DNA from: JAZKBN01 sp040388605
Lineage (GTDB): Bacteria > Bacteroidota > Bacteroidia > Cytophagales > Flexibacteraceae
DNA length: 64,000 nucleotides
Assembly (NCBI GenBank): GCA_040388605.1
Contig: JAZKBN010000015.1
Span: forward strand, 1-64,000
Direction of reading: 5' to 3'
Shown here: positions 43,957 to 52,096 of the stretch, piece after piece
Layout of the letters: every line of letters starts with the position of its first letter
How positions within the stretch are numbered: position 1 is the first letter of the stretch
Program-made: the position numbers and the translations under genes
Notes under the pieces: model-generated
What the model was told of the DNA's origin: nothing
Database searches by the model: none
The model's input: the letters and a program-made list of their open reading frames with translations, nothing else

Positions 43957-44469
43957 ATGGCCGACAAGCTGTTTTACTTTTTATCATTTGTGGCCATACT
44001 CAGCGCCTTAATGGTGGTGTTCAGCAAGAACCCCATTCACAGCGTGCTGTACCTCATACTTACCTTCCTGGCCCTTACCGGCCACTACTTCCTGCTTAAC
44101 GCCCAGTTCCTGGCCGCCGTAAACCTGATTGTTTACATGGGCGCCATTATGGTGCTTTTCCTATTCGTAATCATGTTCCTGAACATGCGCGAGGAAACAG
44201 CCGGGCACCGAAGCTTTATCAGTAAAGCGGCAGCATGCCTTGCAGGCGCCGTATTGCTGCTCGTTATGGTGGCAGCCCTTTGGGATGCCGAACGCAGCAG
44301 CAACGTAACCGCCTACAACGGGCAGATTGGCCTGGTTGAAAACCTGGGCAAGGTGCTCTTTAACGATTATTTGCTGCCTTTCGAGCTGGCCTCAATACTC
44401 TTCCTTTCGGCAATGGTGGGCGCGGTTATGCTCGGCAAACGTGAAGAAGGAGAAAAGAATTCGTTTTAA
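43957..44469 (+). CDS. nuoJ: NADH-quinone oxidoreductase subunit J
   Basis: 170 residues with five hydrophobic helices; NPIHSVLYLILTFLALTGHYFLLNAQFLAAVNLIVYMGAI (split by helices) is the NuoJ signature, including the GAIMVLFLFVIMFLN helix. NuoJ is a membrane-arm subunit of complex I that contributes to the proton-translocating E-channel. First gene of the nuoJ-N cluster; CATATTTG (43920-43927), one base off the -7 consensus, lies 29 nt upstream. Confidence 0.94.
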   Translation: MADKLFYFLSFVAILSALMVVFSKNPIHSVLYLILTFLALTGHYFLLNAQFLAAVNLIVYMGAIMVLFLFVIMFLNMREETAGHRSFISKAAACLAGAVLLLVMVAALWDAERSSNVTAYNGQIGLVENLGKVLFNDYLLPFELASILFLSAMVGAVMLGKREEGEKNSF

Positions 44470-44594
44470 GTACTAAATTTGTCGGCCTTGGCCGTAAACA
44501 TATATACCGCTTAAGCAAAGCGCAAACCCCCGAATACCGCGCAGCTAAGCGTATTTGCAACAAAATTTACAGCGCAGTTTAAAGGCGCCGTTCC

Positions 44595-44924
44595 ATGCAA
44601 AACGTAACCGAAGTAATTACCAAAGTACCGCTGAACCACTATGTGCTGTTCAGCTGTGCGCTGTTTGTTATTGGTATTGTGGGCGTGCTGGTGCGCCGCA
44701 ATGCGCTCATTATTTTCATGAGCGTAGAGCTTATGCTGAATGCCGTAAACATTCTGCTGGCCGCTTTCAGCACCTATCGCTCAGACCCTAACGGGCAGAT
44801 ATTCGTGTTCTTTATTATGGCTGTGGCCGCTGCCGAAGTTACTGTAGGCCTCGCCATTATTGTAATGATTTACCGCAACCTGCGCACAACCGACATAAAT
44901 ATACTGAACCGCCTAAAATGGTAG
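44595..44924 (+). CDS. nuoK: NADH-quinone oxidoreductase subunit K
   Basis: 109 residues, three helices. The two conserved membrane glutamates of NuoK are visible: MSVELMLNAVNILL (Glu in helix 2) and AAAEVTVGLAIIVMIYR (Glu in helix 3). Starts MQNVTEVITKVPLNHY, 125 nt after nuoJ. Part of the complex I proton channel. Confidence 0.95.
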   Translation: MQNVTEVITKVPLNHYVLFSCALFVIGIVGVLVRRNALIIFMSVELMLNAVNILLAAFSTYRSDPNGQIFVFFIMAVAAAEVTVGLAIIVMIYRNLRTTDINILNRLKW

Positions 44925-44989
44925 CAGGCCTGTTAAAGGCCTTAATATCAACCCGATTCAGCTAAGTTAATAATATCAGGAAGAACTAA

Positions 44990-46927
44990 ATGCTCACAAC
45001 TAAATCCGGACTCCTGGCAGCACTTATTCCCTTACTGCCGCTGCTTGGTTTCCTTATCAATGGCCTTGGTTTCCGCAGGCTGCCCATAAAGGCTGCCGCT
45101 GCCGTTGGCATTGGCGCTGCTTTTGGTTCTTTTGTGCTCTCCTGCCTGCTCTTTAATGATTTTTTGGCCAACGGTTCCGTAGCCACCCGCATCACCTATT
45201 TCAACTGGATTTCTTCAGGCGCTTTCAGCATAGATTTCAGCTTCCAGATAGATCAATTGAGCCTGATAATGCTCATGATCATTACAGGCGTAGGCACCTT
45301 AATCCACCTTTATTCAGACGGCTATATGCTGCACGATAAAGGTTTCGGCAAGTTCTTCGCATTCCTGAATTTATTCCTTTTCAACATGCTGCTGCTTGTT
45401 TTGGGCAGCAACTATGTAATCATGTTCATAGGCTGGGAAGGCGTAGGGCTCTGCTCTTACCTGCTCATTGGCTATTGGAACACCAATACCGCTTATAATA
45501 ATGCCGCCCGCAAAGCCTTTATCATGAACCGCATTGGTGATTTGGGTTTCCTGCTGGGCATCTTCATGCTTATCAGCTATTTCGGAACCACCGAATACGC
45601 CGAAATTTTCAGCAAGGCCCGTTCAACCTTCCCGGTTAACGATGTGGCCATTGTGGCCATTACCGCCCTTCTTTTTGTAGGCGCAACCGGCAAGAGCGCA
45701 CAAATTCCCCTGTTCACCTGGCTGCCCGATGCAATGGCAGGCCCTACCCCTGTATCTGCGCTTATTCACGCAGCTACCATGGTTACGGCCGGTATATATA
45801 TGGTTATACGCAGCAACGTGTTATATGCCCTTGCCCCGGCAACCCTTGAGGTTGTGGGCATAATAGGCCTTGCAACAGCCCTGTTTGCCGCCACCATAGG
45901 CATTTTCCAGAACGATATTAAGAAAGTGCTTGCTTACTCTACTGTGAGCCAGCTTGGCTATATGTTCCTTGCCCTCGGCGTAGGCGCTTATACGGCGAGC
46001 ATGTTCCACGTAATTACGCATGCATTCTTTAAAGCCCTTTTATTCCTTGGCGCAGGCAGCGTAATACATGCCATGAGCGAGGAGCAGGATATTCGCCGTA
46101 TGGGCGGCCTGAGCAAAGCCCTCCCGGTTACATATATAACATTCCTTGTAGGTACCATTGCCATTGCGGGTATTCCGCCCTTCAGCGGCTTTTTCAGCAA
46201 AGATGAAATTTTGGCGCATGTGTATGCGCACAGCCCCGTTATGTGGGGTTTCGGGGTGCTGACCTCATTAATGACCTCGTTCTACATGTTCCGCCTGCTG
46301 TTCTTAACCTTCAGCGGCGATTTCAGGGGTAACGAGCACCAGAAGAGCCATTTGCACGAGTCGCCGGTGAGCATGCTTATACCGTTAGTGGTATTGGCTA
46401 TGGCTGCTGCCGCAGGCGGTTTGCTCGGTTTGCCCGAAGTATTCAGCCATCACCATTTGCTGAGCGAGTTTATGGCTCCCCTGTTCGCGCAGGCAGATGC
46501 CGCACCCAGCCTGCTGAACCACCATGTGCCTTCGCATTCCGAAGAAATTACGCTCATGGCGGTATCGGTTGCGGCTGCGTTGGTTGCAATGGGCCTGGCC
46601 TGGTTCATGTTTGTGAGCCAAAAGAAACGCCCGGCTGCCGAAGACGAGAAGCTTGGCTTCCTGCAAAACCTGGTCTACAACAAATACTATATAGATGAGC
46701 TGTACGACAACCTGGTTGTTACGCCGCTCAACGCCCTGAGCCGTTTCTTCAGCTCGGTTATGGAAGTATTGGTGATAGATAACATTGTGAATGCCGTAGG
46801 TAAGGCCGTTGAAGGCGGCGGCGCCATGCTGCGCCGAACCCAAACAGGCGCTATAGGCGTTTACGTATTCATTATGGTTATTGCGGTTACGGCTATATTG
46901 CTGTTTAACTTCGGTATACATATTTAA
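44990..46927 (+). CDS. nuoL: NADH-quinone oxidoreductase subunit L
   Basis: 645 residues. Antiporter-like membrane subunit with the long C-terminal lateral helix and 16 or more helices. Typical motifs: MFIGWEGVGLCSYLLIGYW, TWLPDAMAGPTPVSALIHA (conserved Lys and His region follow), FQNDIKKVLAYSTVSQLGYM and SKDEIL. The length and C-terminus, including the extra helix (GVYVFIMVIAVTAILLFNFG), fit the family. 65 nt after nuoK. Confidence 0.97.
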   Translation: MLTTKSGLLAALIPLLPLLGFLINGLGFRRLPIKAAAAVGIGAAFGSFVLSCLLFNDFLANGSVATRITYFNWISSGAFSIDFSFQIDQLSLIMLMIITGVGTLIHLYSDGYMLHDKGFGKFFAFLNLFLFNMLLLVLGSNYVIMFIGWEGVGLCSYLLIGYWNTNTAYNNAARKAFIMNRIGDLGFLLGIFMLISYFGTTEYAEIFSKARSTFPVNDVAIVAITALLFVGATGKSAQIPLFTWLPDAMAGPTPVSALIHAATMVTAGIYMVIRSNVLYALAPATLEVVGIIGLATALFAATIGIFQNDIKKVLAYSTVSQLGYMFLALGVGAYTASMFHVITHAFFKALLFLGAGSVIHAMSEEQDIRRMGGLSKALPVTYITFLVGTIAIAGIPPFSGFFSKDEILAHVYAHSPVMWGFGVLTSLMTSFYMFRLLFLTFSGDFRGNEHQKSHLHESPVSMLIPLVVLAMAAAAGGLLGLPEVFSHHHLLSEFMAPLFAQADAAPSLLNHHVPSHSEEITLMAVSVAAALVAMGLAWFMFVSQKKRPAAEDEKLGFLQNLVYNKYYIDELYDNLVVTPLNALSRFFSSVMEVLVIDNIVNAVGKAVEGGGAMLRRTQTGAIGVYVFIMVIAVTAILLFNFGIHI

Positions 46928-47157
46928 GCCTGTTTCGGGAAGCTTGCATCATCCTGCCTTGGTTGGGGTTCAGGCATATCCAATAAGGCTCAGAAGGCAA
47001 ATTGAGATATTCGCCTTTCAGTTCTTCAAAAGATATTGCCCTTTCCTGCTGCTTTAAAAGGCAGGGGAGCATTTAAAGGGATAAAGCATAAAATTTTATT
47101 GCCCGGCCTTAAAAACCGGTACCCACAATACTATTGCCCTTCGCAGCCTGCGAACTG

Positions 47158-48666
47158 ATGATAACACTGTTAATCCTTCTTTTTCCCCTCGCAGCCGGGC
47201 TGCTGATGCTGCTCCTGCGCGGCGAGGTGCCCCGCTATGCCGCACTGGCATTTACGCTGATTGAACTGGTTTTTGCAGGTCATGCCGCATACTACTTCGA
47301 TTTGAGTCCCGAGAACGCAGGCGGCGTACAAATGGCATTCAGCATTCCCTGGATAAAATCGGCGGGCCTGAGTTTCAGCGTGGGTATGGATGGCATAAGC
47401 CTTATTTTGGTGCTGTTGAGCACTATCCTGCTCCCGATTATCGTACTCAGCACTTTCGATAACAAGACTTTACAGGCCTGGAATACTGCACCTGCTTTTT
47501 ACGGCCTCATGCTCATTATGCAGAGCGGCCTCATTGGCGTATTCGTAGCGCAGGATGCATTCCTGTTTTACTTCTTCTGGGAAATGGCCCTTATACCTAT
47601 TTACTTCATATCGGGTATTTGGGGCGGCGAAAGGCGCATTAAGGTTACCTTTAAGTTCTTCATTTATACCATTTTCGGCAGCTTGTTTATGCTGGTGGGT
47701 TTGGTTGCGCTTTGGTACCAGACAAGATACCTGCCCGGCGGCTACAGCGGCTCATTAGAGTCTATTTATGCTGTTGGCCGTAACCTTAGCGGAAACGTGC
47801 AGTGCTGGCTGTTCTGGATGCTCTTTATAGCATTCGCTATTAAAATGCCGGTTTTCCCTTTCCATACCTGGCAACCCGATACTTATACCGAGGCCCCTGC
47901 CGCAGGTACCATGCTGCTCAGCGGCATTATGCTGAAAATGGGCATTTATGGCGTTATCCGCTGGCTGCTGCCTGTTGTGCCGGAAGGTGTGCACTGCTGG
48001 GGACCAACGGTTATGACCTTATCGGTTATCGGTATAATCTACGGCTCTGTAATAGCATTAAGGCAGAAAGACATAAAGCGCCTGGTGGCTTATTCATCTT
48101 TCGCGCACGTTGGCTTAATGGCGGCGGGTGTATTCTCGCTTACTTTCAGCGGCATGCACGGGGCGGTTATTCAAATGCTGAGCCACGGTGTTTGCGTGGT
48201 AGGCCTGTTTGCCGTTATTGAGTTTGTGCAGCGCCGTACCCACAGCCGCGATATAGACAGGCTGGGCGGTATTACCCAAAGCAGCGCATCACTTACCGTT
48301 TACTTCATGATTTTAATGCTCGGTTCGGTGGCATTGCCCCTGACCAGCGGTTTCGTAGGCGAATTCCTGCTGCTGAAAGGCGTGTATGAATGGGGCATGA
48401 ACCAAGGCTGGCTTTGGTTTGGCGCTGTGGCCGGCTTAACCATAATATTGGGAGCGGTTTACATGCTTCGCCTGTTCCAGGGAGTTATGTTCGGGCAGAA
48501 GAGCGAGCTTACTGTTAAGTTCGACGGCCTTACCTCGGCAGAAACATTTACCCTCATTCCCCTTTGCGCCCTGGTGCTTTGGATTGGCGTGGCCCCCGAC
48601 AGCTTCCTTGACCTTTGCGGCCCGGCCGTAGACAAGCTGCTGAAGCAGGCCGCCCTGGTTAGGTAA
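47158..48666 (+). CDS. nuoM: NADH-quinone oxidoreductase subunit M
   Basis: 502 residues from the ATG at 47158; a TTG at 47134 opens the frame 8 codons earlier. Antiporter-like membrane subunit: FYFFWEMALIPIYFISGIWG, KMPVFPFHTWQPDTYTEAP, RQKDIKRLVAYSSFAHVGLM and the Glu in helix 5 (WEMALIP). A gap of 230 nt separates it from nuoL, unusual in the typical compact nuo operon. Confidence 0.95.
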   Translation: MITLLILLFPLAAGLLMLLLRGEVPRYAALAFTLIELVFAGHAAYYFDLSPENAGGVQMAFSIPWIKSAGLSFSVGMDGISLILVLLSTILLPIIVLSTFDNKTLQAWNTAPAFYGLMLIMQSGLIGVFVAQDAFLFYFFWEMALIPIYFISGIWGGERRIKVTFKFFIYTIFGSLFMLVGLVALWYQTRYLPGGYSGSLESIYAVGRNLSGNVQCWLFWMLFIAFAIKMPVFPFHTWQPDTYTEAPAAGTMLLSGIMLKMGIYGVIRWLLPVVPEGVHCWGPTVMTLSVIGIIYGSVIALRQKDIKRLVAYSSFAHVGLMAAGVFSLTFSGMHGAVIQMLSHGVCVVGLFAVIEFVQRRTHSRDIDRLGGITQSSASLTVYFMILMLGSVALPLTSGFVGEFLLLKGVYEWGMNQGWLWFGAVAGLTIILGAVYMLRLFQGVMFGQKSELTVKFDGLTSAETFTLIPLCALVLWIGVAPDSFLDLCGPAVDKLLKQAALVR

Positions 48667-48872
48667 GAACCGGCTGTTATTCATCAGCCGAACAGGTACA
48701 GTTGTTTTAAGCCGAAGCTTAGGCAACTGCCAGATTTAAAGAATACAAAACAGGGCATTAGCCCGAAGAACATAAACCGGAAATAACCATATCAGGGTAA
48801 GCCGGGCCAAATGCAAAAAGCGCCAAAGCCCCTTGCCACGATACATTATAGCCCTTACCCCTTAAAAACGCC

Positions 48873-50255
48873 TTGCTTCCTATAATAGTTCTTTCGGTAC
48901 TGGGTATAGTCACTCTTTTCCTTGGCTTCGCTAAAAGCAAAGCCATACAGATGCCCTTTGCCATGTTTTCGGTGCTGCTGGCCCTTATTTCCAATTTCGT
49001 GGAATGGGACCAAACGCTCATGTATTTCGGCTCGTTCAACAACGGCATGATGAATACCGACCGTGTGGCAGATGCCTTTACGGCCATTATTCTTGCATCG
49101 GCGCTCATGGTAATTCCGCTTAGCGAGCAATACGTAAAACGCCTGCACTCGCAGCCCGCCGAATACTTCAGCATCATGATTTTCAGCCTCGTAGGCGCCA
49201 TTATGATGGTTACTTACGAGAACCTGCTCATGCTTTTCCTCGGCATAGAAATACTGAGCATAAGCCTGTATGTACTTACCGGCTCTAACAAGCGTGATCT
49301 GAAGGGCAACGAAGCAGCCCTGAAATACCTGCTGATGGGCAGCTTTGCCACGGGTATCATGCTTTTCGGGGTAACACTTATTTATGGTGCATCGGGCAGC
49401 TTCAGCCTCCCGGAAATTGCCACCTATACCGAGCTCCGTGCCAATACCACATCTTTAATGCTGCTGATGGGCCTTATTTTGGTGGTCATTGGTATATTGT
49501 TTAAGCTCAGCGCCGCCCCCTTCCACTTCTGGACACCTGATGTGTACGAAGGCGCACCAACCGTATTTACCGCTTTCATGAGCACCGTGGTTAAAACCGC
49601 CGGTTTTGCTGCCCTCTGGAAACTGCTAAGCACCTGCTTCCCAGATATTTACAGCCAGTGGTGGCCAACAGTGGCAGCCATAGCCATTATATCATTAGTG
49701 GTAGGTAACGTTATAGCCACGCAGCAGGACAGCTTTAAGCGTATGCTGGCCTATTCGGGCATCAGCCATGCCGGGTATATGCTTTTGGCCGTTGCGGCCA
49801 TGGGCAAGGTAAGCACCATGAGCATTTTGTTTTACAGCATCAGCTATTCGGCGGCCACTATAGCGGCTTTCGGGGTACTTATTGCGGTATCGGCTAAACG
49901 CGGCTCAGATAATTACGACAGCTTTAACGGCCTTGCCACCACCGACCGTACATCGGCGGCAGTGCTCACCATTGCTATGTGCTCATTGGCCGGTATTCCT
50001 TTAACGGCAGGTTTCTTCGGTAAGTTTTTTGTATTTGCCGCCGCCCTCGAAAGGGGATGGGTTTGGCTGCTTGTTGCCGCCGTGCTTATGAGCGCAGTGG
50101 GTATTTACTACTATTTCAGGGTGGTAATAGCCATGTATATGCGCCCCGGCAGCAACGAAAAAATTGAAATGAGCGGCACCTTCAGGTTGGTTCTGTTGGT
50201 TTGCACTGCCGTTACCCTGCTGCTCGGCGTTTGGCCGAATGTTTTAGGGGTATAG
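48873..50255 (+). CDS. nuoN: NADH-quinone oxidoreductase subunit N
   Basis: 460 residues from a TTG (48873); a TAG 24 nt before limits the upstream extension, and the next ATG would lose the first helix (LPIIVLSVLGIVTLFLGF). Antiporter-like motifs: FLGIEILSISLYVLTGSNKR, KLSAAPFHFWTPDVYEGAPT and QQDSFKRMLAYSGISHAGYM. Last gene of the nuoJKLMN cluster, 206 nt after nuoM. The wide spacing suggests each gene has its own processing or promoter. Confidence 0.94.
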   Translation: MLPIIVLSVLGIVTLFLGFAKSKAIQMPFAMFSVLLALISNFVEWDQTLMYFGSFNNGMMNTDRVADAFTAIILASALMVIPLSEQYVKRLHSQPAEYFSIMIFSLVGAIMMVTYENLLMLFLGIEILSISLYVLTGSNKRDLKGNEAALKYLLMGSFATGIMLFGVTLIYGASGSFSLPEIATYTELRANTTSLMLLMGLILVVIGILFKLSAAPFHFWTPDVYEGAPTVFTAFMSTVVKTAGFAALWKLLSTCFPDIYSQWWPTVAAIAIISLVVGNVIATQQDSFKRMLAYSGISHAGYMLLAVAAMGKVSTMSILFYSISYSAATIAAFGVLIAVSAKRGSDNYDSFNGLATTDRTSAAVLTIAMCSLAGIPLTAGFFGKFFVFAAALERGWVWLLVAAVLMSAVGIYYYFRVVIAMYMRPGSNEKIEMSGTFRLVLLVCTAVTLLLGVWPNVLGV

Positions 50256-50302
50256 GAATAGCTTATTCTTGTTTTTCCTTTGTTTAAGCAGGCTGAACAG
50301 CT

Positions 50303-50641
50303 ATGTATGATCTTTCTGTAGAGGAGATAAAAGACTTTATCCTGGCCATGATGTATTTCCGTTCCGACAGGCTTTTTGCGGGCGCTGGTATTTTTCCCAA
50401 GGCAGAATTACAGGCTTTTTCGCTCATGAGGCAGGTTCCCATGCCCACCGATTACATTATTGCGCAAGCCATACATGAGCTCAGTAACCACAAGCTGATT
50501 ACTTATGAGACTAAGGGATCGGAAGATAATATTGTGGTGCATTACCCCGGCGGAGCCATAAACCGGTGGGCCGAAACAGATTCTTTTTCTGACCCCGTTA
50601 AGAGCGTGGTTGAGAAGTACGGGCTGGTTAAGAAGGTTTAG
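50303..50641 (+). CDS. small conserved-looking protein, unknown
   Basis: 112 residues, 47 nt after nuoN, with no signal peptide or membrane helix. It is acidic/hydrophobic and predicted mostly helical (YDLSVEEIKDFILAMMYF; PTDYIIAQAIHELSNHKLITY), followed by a short beta/loop end (EDNIVVHYPGGAINRW). The middle part could be a winged-helix-like fold. No named family. Probably genuine because codon use resembles neighbours; could be expressed with nuoN. Confidence 0.55.
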   Translation: MYDLSVEEIKDFILAMMYFRSDRLFAGAGIFPKAELQAFSLMRQVPMPTDYIIAQAIHELSNHKLITYETKGSEDNIVVHYPGGAINRWAETDSFSDPVKSVVEKYGLVKKV

Positions 50642-50802
50642 GGAGGCAGCCGGAAGGTTTATAGCGACAAATTGCCGCTTGTGTAGTTATTTAGCCAATT
50701 GCCTATATTGTGTTGTGTTGTGTTTTATATAGGTTCTTATTTGGCGTTACTTGGTTGCTTATTTGTAATTCGTATAAATAAGCAGTGTTAAATTGTAACA
50801 AA

Positions 50803-51309
50803 ATGGCAGCTACGGAATACACTAAATTCACAGCACAGCAAATTGCTCAGTTTTTTATTTCAAAGGCAAACGAATCTGGCGAAGTAATGTCCTTAATGAA
50901 ATTGCTTAAGCTTGTTTATATTGCTCAAGGAGTACATTTAGTGCGCAGCAATGGTCTCCCTCTTTTTGAGGATCGTATTTGTGCATGGACTTATGGGCCT
51001 GTGGTTGAGAATTTATATCATCTCTACAAACGGTTTGGAAATGGTCATATTTTTGATTCTGAACCTTTAAGTGTCGAAGTTTCGAATGATACCAAGGTTA
51101 TGTATGAATTGCAATCCGTTTGGAAGACATTTGGAAAATGGACTGCAATTAAGCTTTCAAACTGGACACATGAAAAAGATTCACCTTGGGATATTGTTTG
51201 GAATAAGCAAAAGGGAAATGCAATAAAAAGTGCCCCAATTCCAAATCAGATAATTTTAAATTATTTTGTTAAATTTGTGAAAAAAGAAGATGGATCAACT
51301 TCTGAATAG
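50803..51309 (+). CDS. Panacea-domain (SocA-like, DUF4065) protein, candidate antitoxin
   Basis: 168 residues from the ATG at 50803. The Panacea signature is visible: FTAQQIAQFFISKANESG, SLMKLLKLVYIAQGVHLV, GLPLFEDRICAWTYGPVVENLYHLY. Panacea/DUF4065 proteins are hyperpromiscuous antitoxins paired with unrelated toxins (the PanAT systems), including membrane-acting toxins; SocA is the Caulobacter relative. The next gene overlaps the 3' end by 20 nt and encodes a two-helix membrane protein, fitting the antitoxin-toxin layout. The locus is visibly A+T-richer than neighbours, suggesting horizontal gain. Antitoxin role is inferred from family and context. Confidence 0.75.
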   Translation: MAATEYTKFTAQQIAQFFISKANESGEVMSLMKLLKLVYIAQGVHLVRSNGLPLFEDRICAWTYGPVVENLYHLYKRFGNGHIFDSEPLSVEVSNDTKVMYELQSVWKTFGKWTAIKLSNWTHEKDSPWDIVWNKQKGNAIKSAPIPNQIILNYFVKFVKKEDGSTSE

Positions 51310-51712
51310 TGAGACAATTCCAGATGATTCAATAATTATTGAGCCACGTGGCGTCAAAGAAAGTGCCGACATTTTGTCATGGAGGAAATACACTCCTTTC
51401 AAATGGACAGATAAAACGAAAGGTATTATAAGGCATATATCCAATACGATTGCTCGGGTGTTAATTACGTGTTGGGCTTGTTGGATTGTTCAAAATTTTT
51501 TGCATAAAACACTGTATATTGTACTTCAAGAACAAGAGATTCTTAAGGAACAGAAAACGCACCTTTCAGATATTGTTGTTATTACTCTGCTTTCTACTAC
51601 TACGTTAAATGTACTTGGATTAACATACATAATATTAAAAGGCCTGTTTCCTACAAAGGCTGTTAAAACACAGATTTCAACACCAGCTATTCCATCTATG
51701 CCACAAGCGTAA
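51290..51712 (+). CDS. two-helix membrane protein, candidate PanT-type toxin
   Basis: 140 residues, overlapping the Panacea gene by 20 nt. An acidic N-terminal region (about residues 1-50, TIPDDSIIIEPRGVKESADI), then two predicted membrane helices (TIARVLITCWACWIVQNFL; VVITLLSTTTLNVLGLTYII), a short linker between them with KEQKTHLS, and a polar C-terminus. No enzyme motif. In known PanAT pairs some toxins are membrane-active proteins. Two-gene operon, same A+T-rich composition, so probably acquired as a unit. Identification as a toxin is inference. Confidence 0.55.
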   Translation: MDQLLNSETIPDDSIIIEPRGVKESADILSWRKYTPFKWTDKTKGIIRHISNTIARVLITCWACWIVQNFLHKTLYIVLQEQEILKEQKTHLSDIVVITLLSTTTLNVLGLTYIILKGLFPTKAVKTQISTPAIPSMPQA

Positions 51713-52096
51713 ATTATTTGTCCCCCGGTTCTGCTTGCTAATTATATTAAGTTGCGAATTAATTGTAAATTGCAATTTTGACTTGAATGGATTTAATAAT
51801 TTCTTTCACAGATTTAAATGCTATTTGTAAGAGTTAAGCAGGCTCACACAATAACAGGAGCAACAGGTAGCTTACAGTAAACGAGCTGATTTTTCGGAAA
51901 TGAACTTGCTAGGTTATCCCTTGGAGTTTTTTGGGTTCCGCATTCCCGCCGTTGGTAATGAATGGCAGGCAAAGGGTTCTTTTCTGCGGGCCTTATGAAT
52001 TTATGCCCCGGCCCTATTTGCAAAGATTTTCCCTTCCCTGTCTAACCTTCGCGCCTGCCCTCGTTTCCCAATCCCTTTTTCCGTATTTTTGTATTT
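51713..52096 (+). promoter_or_regulatory. intergenic region with uvrA promoter element
   Basis: The first 200 nt continue the A+T-rich composition of the Panacea locus, without a gene. TATTTTTG (52084-52091) matches the -7 consensus and ends five bases before the uvrA ATG, so the transcript would be leaderless or nearly so. Alternatively uvrA begins at a later start. Confidence 0.5.
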
